NCBI RefSeq assembly: GCF_002929355.1
Contig: NZ_PJIR01000001.1
Location: 319,404-383,403 of the forward strand
Length of the DNA stretch: 64,000 nt
DNA from: Arthrobacter sp. B0490
GTDB lineage: Bacteria; Actinomycetota; Actinomycetes; Actinomycetales; Micrococcaceae
Direction: 5' to 3'
The position numbers were made by a program, and so were the translations under genes. Within the stretch, counting starts at the first letter, position 1, and each line of letters begins with the position of its first letter. Below, piece by piece: positions 50,077 to 59,180 of this stretch. The notes beneath the pieces are model-generated. The model had not been told where the DNA came from. It searched no databases and saw only the letters and a program-made list of their open reading frames with translations.

Positions 50077-50733
50077 GTGAGGGCCGCCCCGCACGCGCTG
50101 GTCGCACCGGATGCGGACGAGGCCCGTCGGCTGCTGCAGGACGAGCTGGCGAGACCCGCCTACGTCGAGGCCCAGCCCAACATCTTCGAACGCCTCCTCG
50201 CCGACGTCCTGCGCAGCATCGGCAGGCTCCTCGACGGGGTGGGCGGCCTGGGCCCCGGGCCCGGGACGCTGGTGATCGCCCTCGGCGCGGTGCTGCTCGT
50301 CGTCGTCGCGGTCGTGCTCGTCAGGCCGCGCCTCAATGCGCGCGGGCAGAAGCAGGAGGCCGCGGTCTTCGAGGACGGCGCGCGGCGCGCGGCCGAGCAC
50401 CACCGCCGCCGGTCCGCGGCGCTCGCGTCCGGCCGCGACTGGAACGGTGCCGTGGCCGAACTGCTGCGCGCCGTCATCCGGTCGGCGGAGGAGCGTGTCG
50501 TCGTCGACGAGCAGCCCGGCAGGACGGCCTCGGAGGCGGCGGGGCAGCTGGGGTCCGCGTCCCCGTCCCTGGCGCCGGACATCACCTGGCTCGCCGACCT
50601 GTTCAACGAGACCCACTACGGCAGCGGCACGGCCACGGCGGACGACTACCGGCGTGCCGCCGACGTCGACGCGCGGTTCCTCGCCGAACGGCCCGGAGCC
50701 GGGAGCACCACGACCCCGGCGGCACCACGATGA
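50077..50733 (+). CDS. DUF4129 membrane protein
   Basis: The 218-aa protein starts most plausibly at GTG 50077, although the frame is open further upstream. It has one helix (LVIALGAVLLVVVAVVLVRPRL, about 65-87) and a C-terminal cytoplasmic DUF4129 domain (about 110-215) with helices, including WNGAVAELLRAVIRSAEERVVV and the PxxTASEAA pattern. DUF4129 is typical of the MoxR-DUF58 gene set. Its stop overlaps the next ATG (ATGA), so translation of the set is coupled. Biochemical role unknown. Confidence 0.82.
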   Translation: MRAAPHALVAPDADEARRLLQDELARPAYVEAQPNIFERLLADVLRSIGRLLDGVGGLGPGPGTLVIALGAVLLVVVAVVLVRPRLNARGQKQEAAVFEDGARRAAEHHRRRSAALASGRDWNGAVAELLRAVIRSAEERVVVDEQPGRTASEAAGQLGSASPSLAPDITWLADLFNETHYGSGTATADDYRRAADVDARFLAERPGAGSTTTPAAPR

Positions 50734-51995
50734 GCGACGCGCGGCCGGCGGCAGCCCGGCCCGCCGCAGGGCCCGTTCCCGCGGGGTCCGTCCCCGCGCC
50801 GGGCGGGGGGTCGGGTGCGCCACGGGTCGAGGTCATGGGCGACGGCGGGAGCGCGCTGGGGACCGCCCGGCGGCGCCTCCGGCGGTCCCTGCCCCTGCTG
50901 GCGGGGGCGATCGTCCTCGCGGTGATCGTCCTGCTCAACCTCCTGCCCGGCCCGGAGGAGGACGACGGACCGCTCTCCCCCGGCAATCCCGCGCCCCAGG
51001 GTGCGCGGGCGGTGGCGGAGGTCCTCGCAGCCCGGGGCGTCGACGTCGTACGCGTCGACTCGTTCGGCGAGGCGCTCGACGAACTGGACGAGGCGCCGGC
51101 CACGCTGTTCCTCAACGACGCGCGGCAGTACCTGAGCGCCACCCAGGTCGCCGGGCTGGCGGAGGCGTCGGAGCGCACGGTCCTCGCCGGACCGGGCGCC
51201 CGACAGCTGACGGCCCTGGACGAGGAGTTCACACTGCTCGGCCCCGCACCCCTCGACTTCGGCGACCCGCCGGCACTGCCCGCGGCGTGCGCCGACGACG
51301 CGGCCACGGTGGCGGGCACGCTCTCCGCGACGGGGACGGCCTACACGGGCCCTGTCGAGTGCTTCCCCACCACGATCGACGGCGTCCCGGGCGGCCTGTA
51401 CACGACGAGCTCGGACGGATCGGTCGCCGTCCTCGGGGCGCCGTCGATCCTGTCCAACGAGTCGATCGTCGACGAGGGCAACGCGGCCCTCGCCCTGCGG
51501 GCGCTCGGGACCGACCCGACGCTCGTCTGGTACGAGCCCACCGGTGCGGACGTCGCCTCGAGCGGCGAGGGCATCGACCCGCGGACCCTCCTGCCCCCGT
51601 GGCTGGATCCGCTGCTGGTGTGGCTGCTCGTGTGCGGAGTCCTTGCGATGGCCTGGAAGGGCCGACGCCTCGGGCCGCTGGCGGTGGAGCCGTTACCCGT
51701 CGTCGTCCGCGCGGCCGAGACGGCGGAGGGGCGCGCCCGGCTCTACCAGGACTCCCGGTCGGTGGCGCATGCCGCGGCGACCCTCCGGGCGGCGGCGCTC
51801 ACCCGGATGGCCCGCCGGCTCCGGGTGGACCGCTCCGCCCTGCCGGGCGAGATCATCGACGCCGCGGCCCGCCACAGCGGACGGCCCCGCATCGACCTCG
51901 AGCGGCGGCTCCTCGGCCACACCCCGACCACCGAACGCGAGCTTGTGCTCTGGGCACAGGAGATCCTCGACCTCGAGAAGGAGATTCGACCATGA
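50730..51995 (+). CDS. DUF4350 membrane protein
   Basis: The 421-aa protein begins with a disordered Pro/Gly segment, then a helix (LPLLAGAIVLAVIVLLNLLPGP, about 50-71). An extracytoplasmic DUF4350 domain (about 85-285) with an ARGVDVVRVDSFGEALDEL start follows, then a second helix (WLDPLLVWLLVCGVLAMAWKG) and a cytoplasmic tail. DUF4350 proteins accompany MoxR ATPases and are annotated as likely chaperone clients or partners. The gene overlaps both neighbours by 4 bp. Confidence 0.85.
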   Translation: MSDARPAAARPAAGPVPAGSVPAPGGGSGAPRVEVMGDGGSALGTARRRLRRSLPLLAGAIVLAVIVLLNLLPGPEEDDGPLSPGNPAPQGARAVAEVLAARGVDVVRVDSFGEALDELDEAPATLFLNDARQYLSATQVAGLAEASERTVLAGPGARQLTALDEEFTLLGPAPLDFGDPPALPAACADDAATVAGTLSATGTAYTGPVECFPTTIDGVPGGLYTTSSDGSVAVLGAPSILSNESIVDEGNAALALRALGTDPTLVWYEPTGADVASSGEGIDPRTLLPPWLDPLLVWLLVCGVLAMAWKGRRLGPLAVEPLPVVVRAAETAEGRARLYQDSRSVAHAAATLRAAALTRMARRLRVDRSALPGEIIDAAARHSGRPRIDLERRLLGHTPTTERELVLWAQEILDLEKEIRP

Positions 51996-53086
51996 ACGAT
52001 TCCGTCGGCCGGCAGGACGGGTCCGCGCAGGCGCCCGCCATCACCCCCGGCGCCTCCCAGGCGATCCGCGTCGTGGAGCGGGACGAGGCGCCCGGCCAGG
52101 TATCCGGCCGGACATCCGGCCGGGCGGACCACGACGGCGAGACGGCGCGGGCTGCGCTCCTGCGGGTACGCGCGGAGGTCGGGAAGTCGATCGTGGGCCA
52201 GGACGCAGCCGTCACCGGGCTCCTCATCGGGCTGCTGGCCGACGGGCATGTGCTGCTGGAGGGCGTGCCCGGCGTCGCCAAGACCCTCCTCGTCCGCACC
52301 CTGGCCACCGCGCTGGACCTCGACACGAAGCGCGTGCAGTTCACGCCGGACCTCATGCCCGGCGACATCACCGGCTCGCTGATCTACGAGTCGAAGACCG
52401 GTGAGTTCACCTTCCGCGAGGGCCCCGTCTTCACGAACATCCTCCTCGCCGACGAGATCAACCGCACGCCGCCGAAGACGCAGGCGTCACTGCTCGAGGC
52501 GATGGAGGAACGCCAGGTCTCGGTCGACGGCGTCTCCCGCCGCCTGCCCGCCCCCTTCATCGTCGCCGCTACGCAGAACCCGGTGGAGTACGAGGGCACG
52601 TACCCCCTGCCCGAAGCGCAGCTCGACCGCTTCCTGCTCAAGCTCACGCTGCCCCTGCCGGGACGCGACGACGAGATCGAGGTCATCCGCCGCCACAGCG
52701 TCGGCTTCGACCCGCGCGACCTTGGGGCGGCCGGCGTCCGGGCCGTCGCCGGCGCCGAGGACATCGACCGCGCCCGCGCAGCAGTGGCGCGCGTCGCGAT
52801 CGCTCCGGAGGTCCTCGCCTACATCGTGGACATCGCCCGGGCCACGCGGTCCTCGCCGTCGTTCCAGCTCGGGGTGTCGCCCCGCGGTGCCACGGCCCTG
52901 CTGAACACGTCACGCGCCTGGGCCTGGCTCTCGGGCCGGTCCTTCGTCACCCCCGACGACGTCAAGGCCCTCACGCTCCCGGCGCTCAGGCACCGTGTGG
53001 CGCTGAGACCCGAGGCGCAGATGGACGGCGTCGGCGTCGACGACGTGCTCGGCGGCATCCTCGCCACCGTCCCCGTCCCGCGGTAG
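51992..53086 (+). CDS. MoxR-family AAA+ ATPase
   Basis: The 364-aa ATPase starts at ATG 51992, overlapping the DUF4350 stop; the frame is open far upstream but homology starts here. Walker A is GVPGVAKT (91-98), Walker B ILLADEINR, sensor 1 VAATQNPVE, and the arginine-finger region LPEAQLDRFLLK. MoxR ATPases are thought to act as chaperones that insert metal or assemble complexes with von Willebrand-type partners, here the DUF58 protein encoded next. A disordered N-terminal segment of about 50 residues is an unusual addition. Confidence 0.93.
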   Translation: MNDSVGRQDGSAQAPAITPGASQAIRVVERDEAPGQVSGRTSGRADHDGETARAALLRVRAEVGKSIVGQDAAVTGLLIGLLADGHVLLEGVPGVAKTLLVRTLATALDLDTKRVQFTPDLMPGDITGSLIYESKTGEFTFREGPVFTNILLADEINRTPPKTQASLLEAMEERQVSVDGVSRRLPAPFIVAATQNPVEYEGTYPLPEAQLDRFLLKLTLPLPGRDDEIEVIRRHSVGFDPRDLGAAGVRAVAGAEDIDRARAAVARVAIAPEVLAYIVDIARATRSSPSFQLGVSPRGATALLNTSRAWAWLSGRSFVTPDDVKALTLPALRHRVALRPEAQMDGVGVDDVLGGILATVPVPR

Positions 53087-53139
53087 CGCGCACCCACCCG
53101 CACCGGTCGCCGCCGCGGCCGAACCCGAGAGGAGCTCCA

Positions 53140-54432
53140 GTGGTAGTCACCGGCCGCCTCGTCCTGCTGGCGCTGCTCGGCGTCGTGCCGGTCATCCTGT
53201 ACCCGGGCGCGACGTCGATCCTGCTGTGGGCGGCGCTCCTCGCCGCCCTGGCCGGCCTCGACGTCTCCCTCGCGGCGTCCCCCCGCCGGGTGGGGATCGT
53301 CCGCGAGCTCCCCGACGGCGTCCGGCTCGGCGAGGAGTGCCGGAGCTCCCTGCTGGTGCGCAACGACACGCGCCGGCCGCTGCGGGCCACCGTGCGCGAG
53401 GCCTGGCAGCCCTCGGCGGGCGCCGGCGATCCCGAGCAGGTGCTCCTGGTGCCGCCCGGAGAGGTGCGCCGCATGGCGGTCCTCCTGCGCCCGACACGCC
53501 GCGGCGTCCTCCGCGTGGAGACCGTGACCGTCCGCAGCGCCGGTCCGCTGGGGGTCGCCGCCCGCCAGCTCACCGTCCCGGCGCCGGGCGTGCTCCGGGT
53601 CCTGCCGGCCTTCACCTCGAAGCGCCACCTGCCCTCCAAGCTCCGCCGCCTGCGCGAGCTGGACGGCCGGTCCGCCGTGCAGATCCGGGGAGCGGGCACG
53701 GAGTTCGATTCCCTGCGGGACTACGTCCGGGGCGACGACGTCCGCTCCATCGACTGGCGTGCGACGGCCCGACGGCGCGATACCGTGGTGCGGACCTGGC
53801 GTCCGGAGCGGGACCGCCGCGTCGTCGTCGTGCTCGACACCTCGCGTACGTCGGCCGCGCGGGTGCTCGACGAACCACGCCTCGACACCGGGATCGAAGC
53901 AGCGCTGCTGCTGTCCGTCCTCGCAGAGCGCGGCGGCGACAAGGTGCACTTCCTGGCGTTCGACCGCCGCCTGCGGGCCCGCGTGGACTCGACCGCGAAG
54001 GGCAACCTGCTCGGCTCGCTCGTGACGGCGATGGCGCCGCTGGAGGCCGAACTCATCGAGGCCGACTGGTCCCGCGTCCCGGCGCAGGTGCGCGCGGCGT
54101 CGCCCCACCGCAGCCTCGTCGTCCTCCTGACCTCCCTCGATGCGGGCGCCGTCGAGGAGGGCCTGCTGCCGGCGCTGCCGGCCCTCACCGGGCGTCACGT
54201 CGTCGTGATCGCCTCGGTCCGTGACCCGCGGCTGGAGGAGATGGCGTCGGACCGGTCGACGGCGGCGGCGACGTTCCGCGCTGCGGCAGCCGAACGCGCC
54301 CTGCTGGACCGCGCGGCGGTGGCGGACCAGCTCCGCCTCGTCGGCGCCGAGGTCGTGGACGCGGTGCCCGCCGACCTCCCGCCGCTGCTCGCGGACGCGT
54401 ACATCAGGCTCAAGGCGGCCGGGCGCCTCTGA
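53140..54432 (+). CDS. DUF58 protein, MoxR partner
   Basis: The 430-aa protein starts at GTG 53140 after GGAGCT. Two N-terminal helices (LVLLALLGVVPVILYPGAT and the next) anchor it, and a beta-rich segment follows. The DUF58 signature LRDYVRGDDVRSIDWRATARR (near 195-215) leads into a von Willebrand A-like domain beginning VVVVLDTSRTS. The DxSxT-like metal site is present in part. DUF58 proteins are encoded with MoxR ATPases; in M. tuberculosis the comparable genes are around Rv3691-Rv3694c. Precise function unknown. Confidence 0.9.
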   Translation: MVVTGRLVLLALLGVVPVILYPGATSILLWAALLAALAGLDVSLAASPRRVGIVRELPDGVRLGEECRSSLLVRNDTRRPLRATVREAWQPSAGAGDPEQVLLVPPGEVRRMAVLLRPTRRGVLRVETVTVRSAGPLGVAARQLTVPAPGVLRVLPAFTSKRHLPSKLRRLRELDGRSAVQIRGAGTEFDSLRDYVRGDDVRSIDWRATARRRDTVVRTWRPERDRRVVVVLDTSRTSAARVLDEPRLDTGIEAALLLSVLAERGGDKVHFLAFDRRLRARVDSTAKGNLLGSLVTAMAPLEAELIEADWSRVPAQVRAASPHRSLVVLLTSLDAGAVEEGLLPALPALTGRHVVVIASVRDPRLEEMASDRSTAAATFRAAAAERALLDRAAVADQLRLVGAEVVDAVPADLPPLLADAYIRLKAAGRL

Positions 54433-54517
54433 GGGCGGCGCCCCGCCACCGGCCGGGCTCTCCCGGGCGATCCGCCGGCGTGGTTGACTGGTGGTCCGGA
54501 CGACGGAAGCGGGCGGC

Positions 54518-55186
54518 ATGACCTCGATCTACCAGCAGGCGATGGGCGGCGACTTCGGCCGCCTGCAGCCGGAGCTGCGCGAGTACTTCGGACTGCACGC
54601 CGGCAGCGGCCTCTCCGGCCGCGGACGCGGGGTGTTCGACGTCGCCGGCTGCCCCGCCTGGTTCGCCCGGCCGGCGTTCCGCCTCACGGCCCTCGAGAAC
54701 GCCTTCTTCCCGGAGTACGAGGACGACGTCCCCTTCACGATCAGGAACTTCCCCCACACCGACCCGTTCGGTCGGCCGGCGCTCACCGCGCGCCGTGAAC
54801 TGGACTTCGGGACCGCGCAGCGCGTCTTCGAGGACACGACCTCCCTGCAGGACGGCGTCCTCACCGACTACGTGGGCCGGCACCGCCGCATGGCCACGCT
54901 CCTGACCTGCACCGCCACGGCCGAGGGGCGCATCCGTATGGTGTCGTCCGGGACGCGGGTGTTCGCGGGCCTCCGCGTGCCCCTCCCCGACGCGGTCGGC
55001 GCGCTCGCCTACGTGGAGCAGTGGTGGGACGACGACGCCGGCGCGTTCCGGATCAAGACCCGGGTCGTCCACCGCCAGCTCGGGACCCTGCTGGTCTATG
55101 CCGGCACCTTCGACTACGCGCTCGAGGAGTTCGACGGCGTCCTGCCCGCCGAGGTGCGTCCGCGCCGGTGGGAGCACCGCGTCTGA
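54518..55186 (+). CDS. DUF4166 protein
   Basis: The 222-aa soluble protein matches the DUF4166 family: an N-terminal YQQAMGGDFGRLQPELREYFGL motif, then an all-beta core with GRGVFDVAG, WFARPAFRL, TIRNFPHTDPFGRPALTARREL, and a WWDDDAGAFRIKTRVVHRQLGTLLVYAGTFDY block. ATG 54518 gives the family N terminus; GTG 54491 would add nine residues. Family members are often fused to or encoded near dehydrogenases, but no activity is known. It stands alone here after the DUF58 gene. Confidence 0.78.
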   Translation: MTSIYQQAMGGDFGRLQPELREYFGLHAGSGLSGRGRGVFDVAGCPAWFARPAFRLTALENAFFPEYEDDVPFTIRNFPHTDPFGRPALTARRELDFGTAQRVFEDTTSLQDGVLTDYVGRHRRMATLLTCTATAEGRIRMVSSGTRVFAGLRVPLPDAVGALAYVEQWWDDDAGAFRIKTRVVHRQLGTLLVYAGTFDYALEEFDGVLPAEVRPRRWEHRV

Positions 55187-55259
55187 CGGGCGTGCCGGGG
55201 CCGGACCGTGCACGGCCGGGCCGGGCCCGGCCACGTCGCACCGGCGCCGACGCGCCCGA

Positions 55260-56285
55260 TCAGCTTTCGGCGCGGACCTGGTCCAGCGCGTCGGCGACCT
55301 GCGCCATGCGCGTCAGGGCTTGGGTGGCGTCGCCCGGGGACCGGGATGCGAGGCCGGGCTGCGTCGTGACCGTCAGCGACCCGAGCGCCGACAGGGGCAG
55401 GCCGACGCGCCGCCAGGCGGCGAGCACCGACTCTGCGAGGACCCTCACCTGCGGGACCGGCCGGCCGGGATCGAGGATCGCGACCTGCAGTTCGCGCCCC
55501 GCCTCGATGTCCTCCGCGAGTGCTTCCCAGTGGCGGTCGGTGATCCCGGGCAGGTCCAGGGACACGGCCGATGCGGCACCGGAGCGGGCGGCCTCGAGCG
55601 CGACGTCCCCGCCGCCTGGGGCCAGGACGGTACCGGCAGCCCCGGCGGCGACCACCGACGAGGTCACGAGGTCCCAGGCCTCGGTGGCCTCCCGCCGGTC
55701 GATCGCCCGCAGCGTGCGGTAGCCGCTCGCGGTCGGCACGCGTCCCGTGAGGATCTGCTCGGCATCGGGTTCGTCGAACTGCAGCAGCACCTCCGCTCCC
55801 CGGGCTACGGCGGACACGCGGCGGACCAGGTCCGCCGCTCCCGTGGCGAGCGACGCGTAGAGCTCCCGCCGGGCGCCGTGGTCCACCAGGACGCGTTCGC
55901 CGTTGTGCAGGTGGACGCCGGCCGCGAGGGACAGCGGACCGCGCAGGCGCAGTCCCAGGCGCGGCGCCGGACGTTCCTCGGCGCCGGCGACGTCGCCCAG
56001 CGCGTTGATGTCGGAGGACAGGGCCGAGTCCGCACGCCGCTGGTCCCGGCCGGGCCGCTGGACGAGGCGCCAGCCGTGCGGCTGCAGGTCGAAGGGCAAC
56101 TCGACGAGGACGCCGAGCGTCCGCCCGATCGCGTCGCTGCCCGGTCCGCGTGCAGGCAGCGACGGCAGGAACGGCAGGTTCGCGCCGCCGAGCTCGCCGC
56201 GCACCGCACGGTTGGCCTCGAGGGGATCGGTGCCCGGCCAGTCGCCGGCGGCCGTCGCCCCCACCGATCGGGTGGGCTCAGGCAT
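55260..56285 (-). CDS. Methionine synthase (MetE C-terminal)-like protein, Rv3015c family
   Basis: The 341-aa protein has the TIM-barrel look of cobalamin-independent methionine synthase C-terminal domains and resembles M. tuberculosis Rv3015c: GDWPGTDPLEANRAVRGELGG at the N terminus, LPSLPARGPGSDAIGR, then GAEVLLQFDEPDAEQIL. The zinc-binding His-Cys-Cys set of true MetE is not visible; no cysteines are present, so methionine synthesis is doubtful. ATG 56285 begins MPEPTRSVGATAAGDWPG. It overlaps the chorismate mutase gene by 8 bp. In mycobacteria the family also lies in the iscS-mnmA-ligA neighbourhood. Confidence 0.72.
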   Translation of the reverse strand: MPEPTRSVGATAAGDWPGTDPLEANRAVRGELGGANLPFLPSLPARGPGSDAIGRTLGVLVELPFDLQPHGWRLVQRPGRDQRRADSALSSDINALGDVAGAEERPAPRLGLRLRGPLSLAAGVHLHNGERVLVDHGARRELYASLATGAADLVRRVSAVARGAEVLLQFDEPDAEQILTGRVPTASGYRTLRAIDRREATEAWDLVTSSVVAAGAAGTVLAPGGGDVALEAARSGAASAVSLDLPGITDRHWEALAEDIEAGRELQVAILDPGRPVPQVRVLAESVLAAWRRVGLPLSALGSLTVTTQPGLASRSPGDATQALTRMAQVADALDQVRAES

Positions 56286-56688
56286 GCGTACCGTGGGTCG
56301 GCGTCGGAGGAGCGGACGGTGCCGCACCCTCCGCGGGGGGCCTGCGGTTCTCGGAGATCGCCTGGTGGTGGCGGATCACCTCGGAGATGATGAAGTTCAG
56401 GAACTTCTCCGCGAACGCGGGATCCAGCTGTGCCTCCTCGGCCAGCATGCGGAGCCGGGCGATCTGCGCCGCCTCGCGCTGCGGGTCGCCGGCGGGGAGG
56501 TCGTGTTCGGCCTTGAGGTGGCCCACCCGCTGCGTCGCCTTGAAGCGTTCGGCCAGCAGGTAGACGAGCGTCGCGTCGATGTTGTCGATCGAGCTCCTCA
56601 CCGAGAGCAGCTCCGCCATCACCTCGGGGGCCACGTCTCCCGCGAGTGAACTGGCTGCCGGGTCGAAGCCGCTGCGTGGATGCGTCAT
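56278..56688 (-). CDS. AroQ-type chorismate mutase
   Basis: The 136-aa all-helical enzyme converts chorismate to prephenate for Phe and Tyr synthesis. The first helix VRSSIDNIDATLVYLLAERFKATQRVGHLKA carries the catalytic Arg, second Arg and Lys, and the second helix GDPQREAAQIARL and third FLNFIISEVIRHHQ complete the site. Flanking segments are disordered. ATG 56688 is chosen because upstream frame extension has no homology. It overlaps the downstream methionine-synthase-like gene and follows mnmA by 43 bp on the same strand. Confidence 0.85.
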   Translation of the reverse strand: MTHPRSGFDPAASSLAGDVAPEVMAELLSVRSSIDNIDATLVYLLAERFKATQRVGHLKAEHDLPAGDPQREAAQIARLRMLAEEAQLDPAFAEKFLNFIISEVIRHHQAISENRRPPAEGAAPSAPPTPTHGTHA

Positions 56689-56731
56689 GGTTCCAGTCAA
56701 GCAGAAGCCGGGGGCGCTCCGTGAACTGCGA

Positions 56732-57868
56732 CTAGCCTGCCGCGACCGGCTCGGGACGCAGGGCGGACCTGGCGGAATCGATGGTCGCCTGCCCGAGCAC
56801 GCGGGTGCCCTGGTAGAGGACCACGGTCTGGCCGGGTGCCACGCCGCGCATCGGCTCCACGAGGCGCACCACGAGGTGCTGGACGCCGTCGGTCGACTCG
56901 ACGGACGCACGGGCCGGCACGGGGTCGCCGTGCGCCCGCACCTGCGCCATGCAGTCGAACTCGTCCCCCCGGTGCACCTCGTCGATGGGCAGACCCGCCC
57001 AGGACACCTTGATGCCGCGCATCTCGTCGATCGCGAGCAGGTGCTCCGGCCCCACGACCACCTCGTTCTGCTTCGGACGGATCTCGAGGACGAAGCGGGG
57101 CTTCCCGTCCGCCGCGGGGGTGCCGAGCTTCAGCCCGCGCCGCTGGCCGACCGTGAAGGCGTTCGCGCCGGGGTGGCTGCCGATCCTCGCGCCGTCGACG
57201 TCGAGGATGTCGCCCTCGGTCATGTCGATGCGCTCCTCGAGCCAGCCGCGCGTGTCGCCGTCGGGGATGAAGCAGATGTCGTGGCTGTCGGGCTTGTTCG
57301 CGACCGAGAGCCCCCGCCGCTCGGCCTCTGCACGGACCTCGGCCTTCGACGGCGTCTCGGCCAGCGGGAACAGGGAGTGCCGGAGCTGCTCGTGGGTCAG
57401 CACGCCGAGCACGTAGGACTGGTCCTTCGCCCAGTCGGCCGCGCGGTGCAGCTCCGGGTTGCCGTCGCCGTCCTCGACCACCTTCGCGTAGTGGCCGGTG
57501 CAGACGGCGTCGAATCCCAGGGCGAGCGCCTTCTCGAGCAGGGCCGCGAACTTGATGCGCTCGTTGCAGCGCATGCAGGGGTTCGGCGTGCGCCCCGCCG
57601 CGTACTCGGCGATGAAGTCGTCGACGACGTCCTCCTTGAACCGCTCGGAGAAGTCCCACACGTAGTAGGGGATGCCGAGGATGTCGCAGGCACGCCAGGC
57701 GTCCCGCGAGTCCTCGATGGTGCAGCAACCGCGGCTGCCCGTCCGGAGCGTCCCGGGCATGCGGGAGAGGGCCAGGTGGACGCCGACGACGTCGTGGCCC
57801 GCCTCCACGGCGCGTGCCGCCGCCACCGCGGAGTCGACGCCGCCGCTCATTGCTGCCAGTACCCTCAT
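56732..57868 (-). CDS. mnmA: tRNA 2-thiouridylase MnmA
   Basis: The 378-aa enzyme adds sulfur to uridine-34 of tRNA. The ATP-pyrophosphatase loop SGGVDS is at 8-13; catalytic cysteines are C98 (NPCMRC, with C101) and C199 (DICFIPDG). A C-terminal beta-barrel with [10 protein letters not shown] completes the fold. The ATG overlaps the upstream cysteine desulfurase stop (ATGA), so the sulfur donor and the thiolase are made together. An extra CC pair at C48-C49 (RGCCTIEDS) marks the actinobacterial form. Confidence 0.96.
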   Translation of the reverse strand: MRVLAAMSGGVDSAVAAARAVEAGHDVVGVHLALSRMPGTLRTGSRGCCTIEDSRDAWRACDILGIPYYVWDFSERFKEDVVDDFIAEYAAGRTPNPCMRCNERIKFAALLEKALALGFDAVCTGHYAKVVEDGDGNPELHRAADWAKDQSYVLGVLTHEQLRHSLFPLAETPSKAEVRAEAERRGLSVANKPDSHDICFIPDGDTRGWLEERIDMTEGDILDVDGARIGSHPGANAFTVGQRRGLKLGTPAADGKPRFVLEIRPKQNEVVVGPEHLLAIDEMRGIKVSWAGLPIDEVHRGDEFDCMAQVRAHGDPVPARASVESTDGVQHLVVRLVEPMRGVAPGQTVVLYQGTRVLGQATIDSARSALRPEPVAAG

Positions 57869-59088
57869 GAAAAACCTGTTCCTGCCGTCTGGATGGTCGA
57901 TGCGTGCCCGGCCATGCCCGCCTTGCGGGCGCGGGCGTAGGCCTCCCCGATGGCGCCCACCACGGCGTCAACGTCGTCGGGCGTGGAAGTATGCCCCAGG
58001 CTGAACCGCTGGGCGCCGCGGGCCTCGTCCTCCGTCAGCCCCATGGCGAGCAGGACGTGCGACGGCCGCGGTACGCCCGCGGTGCATGCGGAGCCGGTCG
58101 AGGACTCGATCCCCGCGAGGTCGAGGAGGAACAGCAGGGAATCGCCCTCGCAGCCCGGGAAGGTGAAGTGGGCGTTGCCGGGGAGCCGTGTCCCCTCCGG
58201 GGCGGGGTGCGGGACCCCGCGCAGCACCGCGTCCGGCACCTCCCGGAGGATACCCGCGATGAGCCGGTCCCGGAGCCCTGCCAGGCGGGCGGATTCGGCA
58301 CCGAGGTGCGCGACGGCGTCGTCGGCCGCTGCGGCGAACGCCGCGATGCCCGCGCCGTCGAGCGTGCCCGACCTGATGTCGCGTTCCTGCCCGCCGCCGT
58401 GCTGGACGGGGGTGAGGGTGACGGAACGGCCCACGAGGAGGGCGCCGACGCCCACGGGACCGCCGATCTTGTGCGCACTGACGGCCATGGTGGCGAGCCC
58501 GGACGCGGCGAACGACACGGGAAGGGCACCGAACGCCTGCACGGCGTCGCTGTGGACGGGGACGCCGTAGCGCGCGGCCTCGTCGACCACGGCACGCACG
58601 GGCTGCACGGTCCCCACCTCGTTGTTCGCCCACATGACCGTCACGAGCGCGGTCCGGCCGGGCGCCTCGGCGAGCGCGGCCCGCAGCGCGTCGAGGGACA
58701 CGACGCCGGCCCCGTCCACGGGCAGCCAGAGGACCTCGGCGCCCTCGTGCCGCTCCAGCCACTCGACGGTGTCCTGCACGGCGTGGTGTTCCACGGAACT
58801 GCTGATGATCCGGGTCCGCGCCGGATCCGCGTCACGGCGCGCCCAGTACAGGCCCTTGATGGCGAGGTTGTCCGCCTCGGTGCCGCCCGAGGTGAAGATC
58901 ACCTCCGAGGCGTGCGCCCCGGCGGCCGCGGCGACCGTCTCCCGGGCCTCCTCGACCGATCGCCGGGCACGGCGACCGGAGCCGTGGAGGGAGGACGGAT
59001 TCCCGCTCCGGCTGAGTTCGCGGGTGAGCGCGGCGAGCGCAGGCGCCGAGATCGGCGTGGTCGCCGCGTGATCGACGTACACGGGCAT
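57865..59088 (-). CDS. Cysteine desulfurase (NifS/IscS family)
   Basis: The 407-aa pyridoxal-phosphate enzyme takes sulfur from cysteine, giving a persulfide for MnmA and possibly iron-sulfur clusters. The start [18 protein letters not shown] is typical; the PLP-binding lysine is K207 (SAHKIGG), with EHHAV (His101/102) and the active-site C335 in TGSACTAG on a short loop, the class I (IscS-like) arrangement. It is the first gene of the mnmA operon, as Rv3025c-Rv3024c in M. tuberculosis. No iscU/suf genes are next to it. Confidence 0.95.
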   Translation of the reverse strand: MPVYVDHAATTPISAPALAALTRELSRSGNPSSLHGSGRRARRSVEEARETVAAAAGAHASEVIFTSGGTEADNLAIKGLYWARRDADPARTRIISSSVEHHAVQDTVEWLERHEGAEVLWLPVDGAGVVSLDALRAALAEAPGRTALVTVMWANNEVGTVQPVRAVVDEAARYGVPVHSDAVQAFGALPVSFAASGLATMAVSAHKIGGPVGVGALLVGRSVTLTPVQHGGGQERDIRSGTLDGAGIAAFAAAADDAVAHLGAESARLAGLRDRLIAGILREVPDAVLRGVPHPAPEGTRLPGNAHFTFPGCEGDSLLFLLDLAGIESSTGSACTAGVPRPSHVLLAMGLTEDEARGAQRFSLGHTSTPDDVDAVVGAIGEAYARARKAGMAGHASTIQTAGTGFS

Positions 59089-59180
59089 GCTCCGATTCTA
59101 CGGGCGCCACGCCGCCGGGGACGATTCCCGCGGTGCGCCCCCGCACGGCGGCGCCCGGCCCGCAGTGGTACAAAGACAGG

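Noticed and set aside
50336..51991. Long upstream extension of the MoxR gene frame
   Set aside because: It overlaps the DUF4129 and DUF4350 genes and gives an Arg/Pro-rich sequence. The ATGA overlap at 51992 marks the true start.
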